A stretch of 7,060 nt of DNA, from contig JBAYVY010000195.1 of the NCBI GenBank assembly GCA_041674345.1, positions 1 through 7,060 on the forward strand, given 5' to 3'. Of the stretch, positions 5,696-7,060 are shown piece after piece; position 1 is the first letter of the stretch, and each line of letters begins with the position of its first letter. A program made the position numbers and the translations under genes. The stretch is from JBAYVY01 sp041674345. GTDB taxonomy: Bacteria; Planctomycetota; Phycisphaerae; Phycisphaerales; Zrk34. Under the pieces are notes generated by a model that worked only from the letters and a program-made list of their open reading frames with translations, was not told the DNA's origin and did no database searches.

Positions 5696-6448
5696 CGATT
5701 GACACGAATTCATGGATCGTTGCTGATTTCGTTGGCAACGATGTGTGTGCTGCTTGTCGGGTGCGGGTCGTCGGTGGCGATTCACCGGCAGTCGGTGATC
5801 GAGTATCAGGCACCGAACGGGGAGAAGACGCACTATCTGCTGTATCTGCCGGGCGGATACGCGGCGGCGGAGAACGCGGACAAGCGGTACGCGATGCTGG
5901 TGGTGCTGCACGGATTGTTTGAAAACGGCGGGGATGTGGAGGAGTTGTTGAAATACGGCCCGGCCAGACGGGTTGAAGAGGGGATGAATTATTCGATGAT
6001 CGTGGTGACGCCTCAGAATCCGGCGGAGTTGTGGAATGTGACAACAGTGAACGCGATGGTGCATGACATCCTCAAGGGGTACCGGGTGGACGCGGATCGT
6101 GTGTATCTGACGGGTGTGAGCGTGGGCGGGCAGGCGGTGTGGGAGGCGGCGATCGCGGAGCCGGGGTTGTACGCGGCGATCTCGCCGATGGCGACCTACG
6201 GCGGGGTTTCGGGAGCGGGGAAAATCGCCGGGGTGAAGGTGTGGGCGTTTCACGGCGGCAGCGACTGGGTGGCAACGTCGGACAACGACGGTGCCGCGGT
6301 GCGGGAACATCAGGCGGCGGGCGGAGAAAGCAAGCTGACGATTTACAACGGCGTGGGACACGAGGTTTGGGAACAGGTGTACCGGCAGTCGTTTTTGTAT
6401 GAGTGGCTGATGAAGCAGAAGAGAGAAGTGATGAGCGATGAGCGATGA
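5693..6448 (+). CDS. Secreted lipoprotein alpha/beta-hydrolase (predicted peptidase/esterase, COG4099-like)
   Basis: The product has 251 residues from ATG 5693. The N-terminus is a lipoprotein signal: MRLTRIHG, a hydrophobic core, then lipobox LVGC with C24 as the lipidated residue; Gly at +2 gives no inner-membrane retention signal, so an outer-membrane anchor is likely. The mature part is an alpha/beta-hydrolase: YLPGGY, the oxyanion-side VVLHGLFENGGD, DRVYLTGVSVGGQAVWE with nucleophile S143 in a G-x-S-x-G motif, VWAFHGGSDWVA with acid D191, and GVGHEVWE with base H223. The order and wording of these motifs fit the 'predicted peptidase' group related to PHB-depolymerase-like esterases. The substrate is unknown; an ester or short peptide outside the cytoplasm is an inference. 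The last codons (MSDER, stop) are made of the gcgatga heptamer repeat. It lies 145 bases after ispD with a structured spacer, so it probably has its own transcript. Confidence 0.85.
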   Translation: MRLTRIHGSLLISLATMCVLLVGCGSSVAIHRQSVIEYQAPNGEKTHYLLYLPGGYAAAENADKRYAMLVVLHGLFENGGDVEELLKYGPARRVEEGMNYSMIVVTPQNPAELWNVTTVNAMVHDILKGYRVDADRVYLTGVSVGGQAVWEAAIAEPGLYAAISPMATYGGVSGAGKIAGVKVWAFHGGSDWVATSDNDGAAVREHQAAGGESKLTIYNGVGHEVWEQVYRQSFLYEWLMKQKREVMSDER

Positions 6449-6537
6449 GGAGGAACGGGAGGTGGACGAAATTCGCGGCATGGGCCGGGCATTGGCGACA
6501 AGCTCTGCGCCTTCTCATCGCTCATCGCTCATCGCTT
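6426..6537. repeat. Heptamer-based inverted repeat at convergent gene ends
   Basis: The left arm 6426-6449 (aagtgatgagcgatgag plus one more unit) and the right arm 6514-6537 (ctcatcgctcatcgctc plus one more unit) are reverse complements over 24 bases with one mismatch; the loop is 64 bases. Both arms are three tandem copies of gcgatga/tcatcgc. The stop of the + strand hydrolase lies inside the left arm. It could act as a terminator or mRNA-stabilising stem for the hydrolase transcript, without a T-run. Confidence 0.8.
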
Positions 6538-6569
6538 CTTCGCGCCTTCTCATCGCTCATCGCTTCTTC
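6507..6569. repeat. Imperfect tandem duplication, 35 + 28 bp
   Basis: The unit starting gcgccttctcatcgctcatc is present at 6507-6541 and again at 6542-6569; the second copy lacks one 7-base catcgct step. Both end in tcttc. The second copy supplies the last codons and stop (6557-6559) of the - strand membrane protein gene. Confidence 0.85.
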
Positions 6570-7018
6570 TGAGCGGCGATATTCTGACCCAGACGCGGCT
6601 TGTGGCGACCGAGCCAGATGATGAGCATGGCGGCGACAAGGGCGAGGATCAGCGGCTTGAGCGGAGTGCGGGGAAGGAACGACATTTCAAGCTGGAAGTG
6701 GATGAACAGCAGCGAGACGGCGAGAAGGATTTTGCACTGGAGCCAGCGCATTCGCAGGAGGACCGGGCCGTGGTGGATGACCAGCGCGAAACCGAGCAGC
6801 ATGGCGATGAGCAGCGAAGGGATGGTGATGTAGTTGTCGATGACGAGGATGGATCCCATGGGCGGCGAGGAGGAACGCGGCGTCACGAGCCAGACGGCGA
6901 GCATGGAGACCAGCGAGCCGAAGTAGCAGCAAACGGCCAGAACCTTGGGGATGAGGAGCCAGGGACGCAGGCCGCGACCGGGTTTTCGGCCATGCCGGTT
7001 GATGTATGTTTCGGACAT
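6557..7018 (-). CDS. Small four-helix membrane protein, HemJ/CopD-like
   Basis: The product has 153 residues, with ATG on the - strand at 7018-7016 and stop at 6559-6557. A basic N-terminus (RHGRKPGRGLR) precedes four hydrophobic segments at about 20-46, 56-81, 92-114 and 119-137, and a basic tail follows; it should sit in the inner membrane. The pattern P-S-L-L...G-x-x-L...HH (67-83) followed by RWLQCK...FIH (91-107) resembles the core of HemJ (protoporphyrinogen oxidase, UPF0093), DUF2269 and CopD-like proteins, where His residues and a Lys after a Trp-Leu are typical. That assignment is tentative; the protein is otherwise an unknown membrane protein. It converges on the hydrolase gene, separated only by the heptamer repeats. 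I see no Shine-Dalgarno before its ATG. Confidence 0.7.
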   Translation of the reverse strand: MSETYINRHGRKPGRGLRPWLLIPKVLAVCCYFGSLVSMLAVWLVTPRSSSPPMGSILVIDNYITIPSLLIAMLLGFALVIHHGPVLLRMRWLQCKILLAVSLLFIHFQLEMSFLPRTPLKPLILALVAAMLIIWLGRHKPRLGQNIAAQKKR

Positions 7019-7025
7019 GGCGGAA

Positions 7026-7031
7026 AGTGTA
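7026..7031 (-). promoter_or_regulatory. Possible -10 element, leaderless start of the membrane protein gene
   Basis: On the - strand TACACT (complement of 7026-7031) ends 7 bases before the A of the start codon at 7018, so transcription could begin at or next to the ATG. This would fit the lack of a ribosome binding site. The -35 at 17-base spacing (TCCGCA) is weak, so the call is tentative. Confidence 0.3.
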
Positions 7032-7060
7032 ACGGAAATGCGTGGATTTGCGGATCATCG

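Noticed and set aside
4777..6481. - strand frames opposite ispD (4777-5592) and opposite the hydrolase (5603-6481)
   Set aside because: Arg/His/Pro-rich shadow translations of clear genes; no domain motifs, and the second crosses the structured spacer's neighbourhood and the heptamer repeats.
6426..6569. Repeat array as a CRISPR
   Set aside because: Units are 7 bases and directly contiguous or in inverted orientation, without unique spacers and without cas genes.

Overview
The window looks like a piece of a GC-rich bacterial chromosome. I suggest Planctomycetota (possibly a Phycisphaerae-like lineage) from three things: the mix of a cyclic-glucan-synthase-type GH94 protein, a MEP-pathway cytidylyltransferase and a lipoprotein alpha/beta-hydrolase; the style of the intergenic repeats; and weak or variable ribosome binding sites. 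This placement is an inference; no marker gene in the window fixes the phylum.

Layout, left to right. (1) 1-3135, + strand: the last 1044 residues of a very large NdvB/ChvB-type cyclic beta-1,2-glucan synthase, entering from beyond the left edge and carrying the complete C-terminal GH94 phosphorylase module. A short palindromic repeat follows its stop. (2) 3231-4261: a pocket of two small genes of unknown function with visibly less GC-rich codons. The first has a good sigma70-like promoter but its reading frame appears broken near its 3' end. Between the two lies a perfect inverted repeat of 27-bp arms with a one-base centre, abutting the start of the second gene. (3) 4288-4361, - strand: tRNA-Arg(UCU) with its own promoter, its 3' end facing the two orphan genes. 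(4) 4362-4671: gene-free, with an inverted repeat built from 'aatgacga' units. (5) 4672-5547: IspD. (6) 5548-5692: repeat-rich, highly foldable spacer. (7) 5693-6448: secreted lipoprotein hydrolase with an intact Ser-Asp-His triad. (8) 6426-6569: heptamer (gcgatga) repeats that supply the 3' ends of two convergent genes. (9) 6557-7018, - strand: small four-helix membrane protein resembling HemJ/CopD-like proteins.

No operon joins the named genes; they look like independent housekeeping or envelope functions (periplasmic glucan synthesis, isoprenoid precursors, an outer-membrane-anchored hydrolase, an inner-membrane protein). The + strand changes from strongly C-rich (1 to about 2400) to strongly G-rich (about 4680 to the end), and this holds even where the gene lies on the - strand, so it is a strand property and not just codon choice.

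I see no defence system, CRISPR array, transposase, integrase or obvious new multi-gene system. The most unusual structures are the 27-bp palindrome between the two orphan genes, the nested stems downstream of ispD, and the heptamer repeats at the convergent gene ends.
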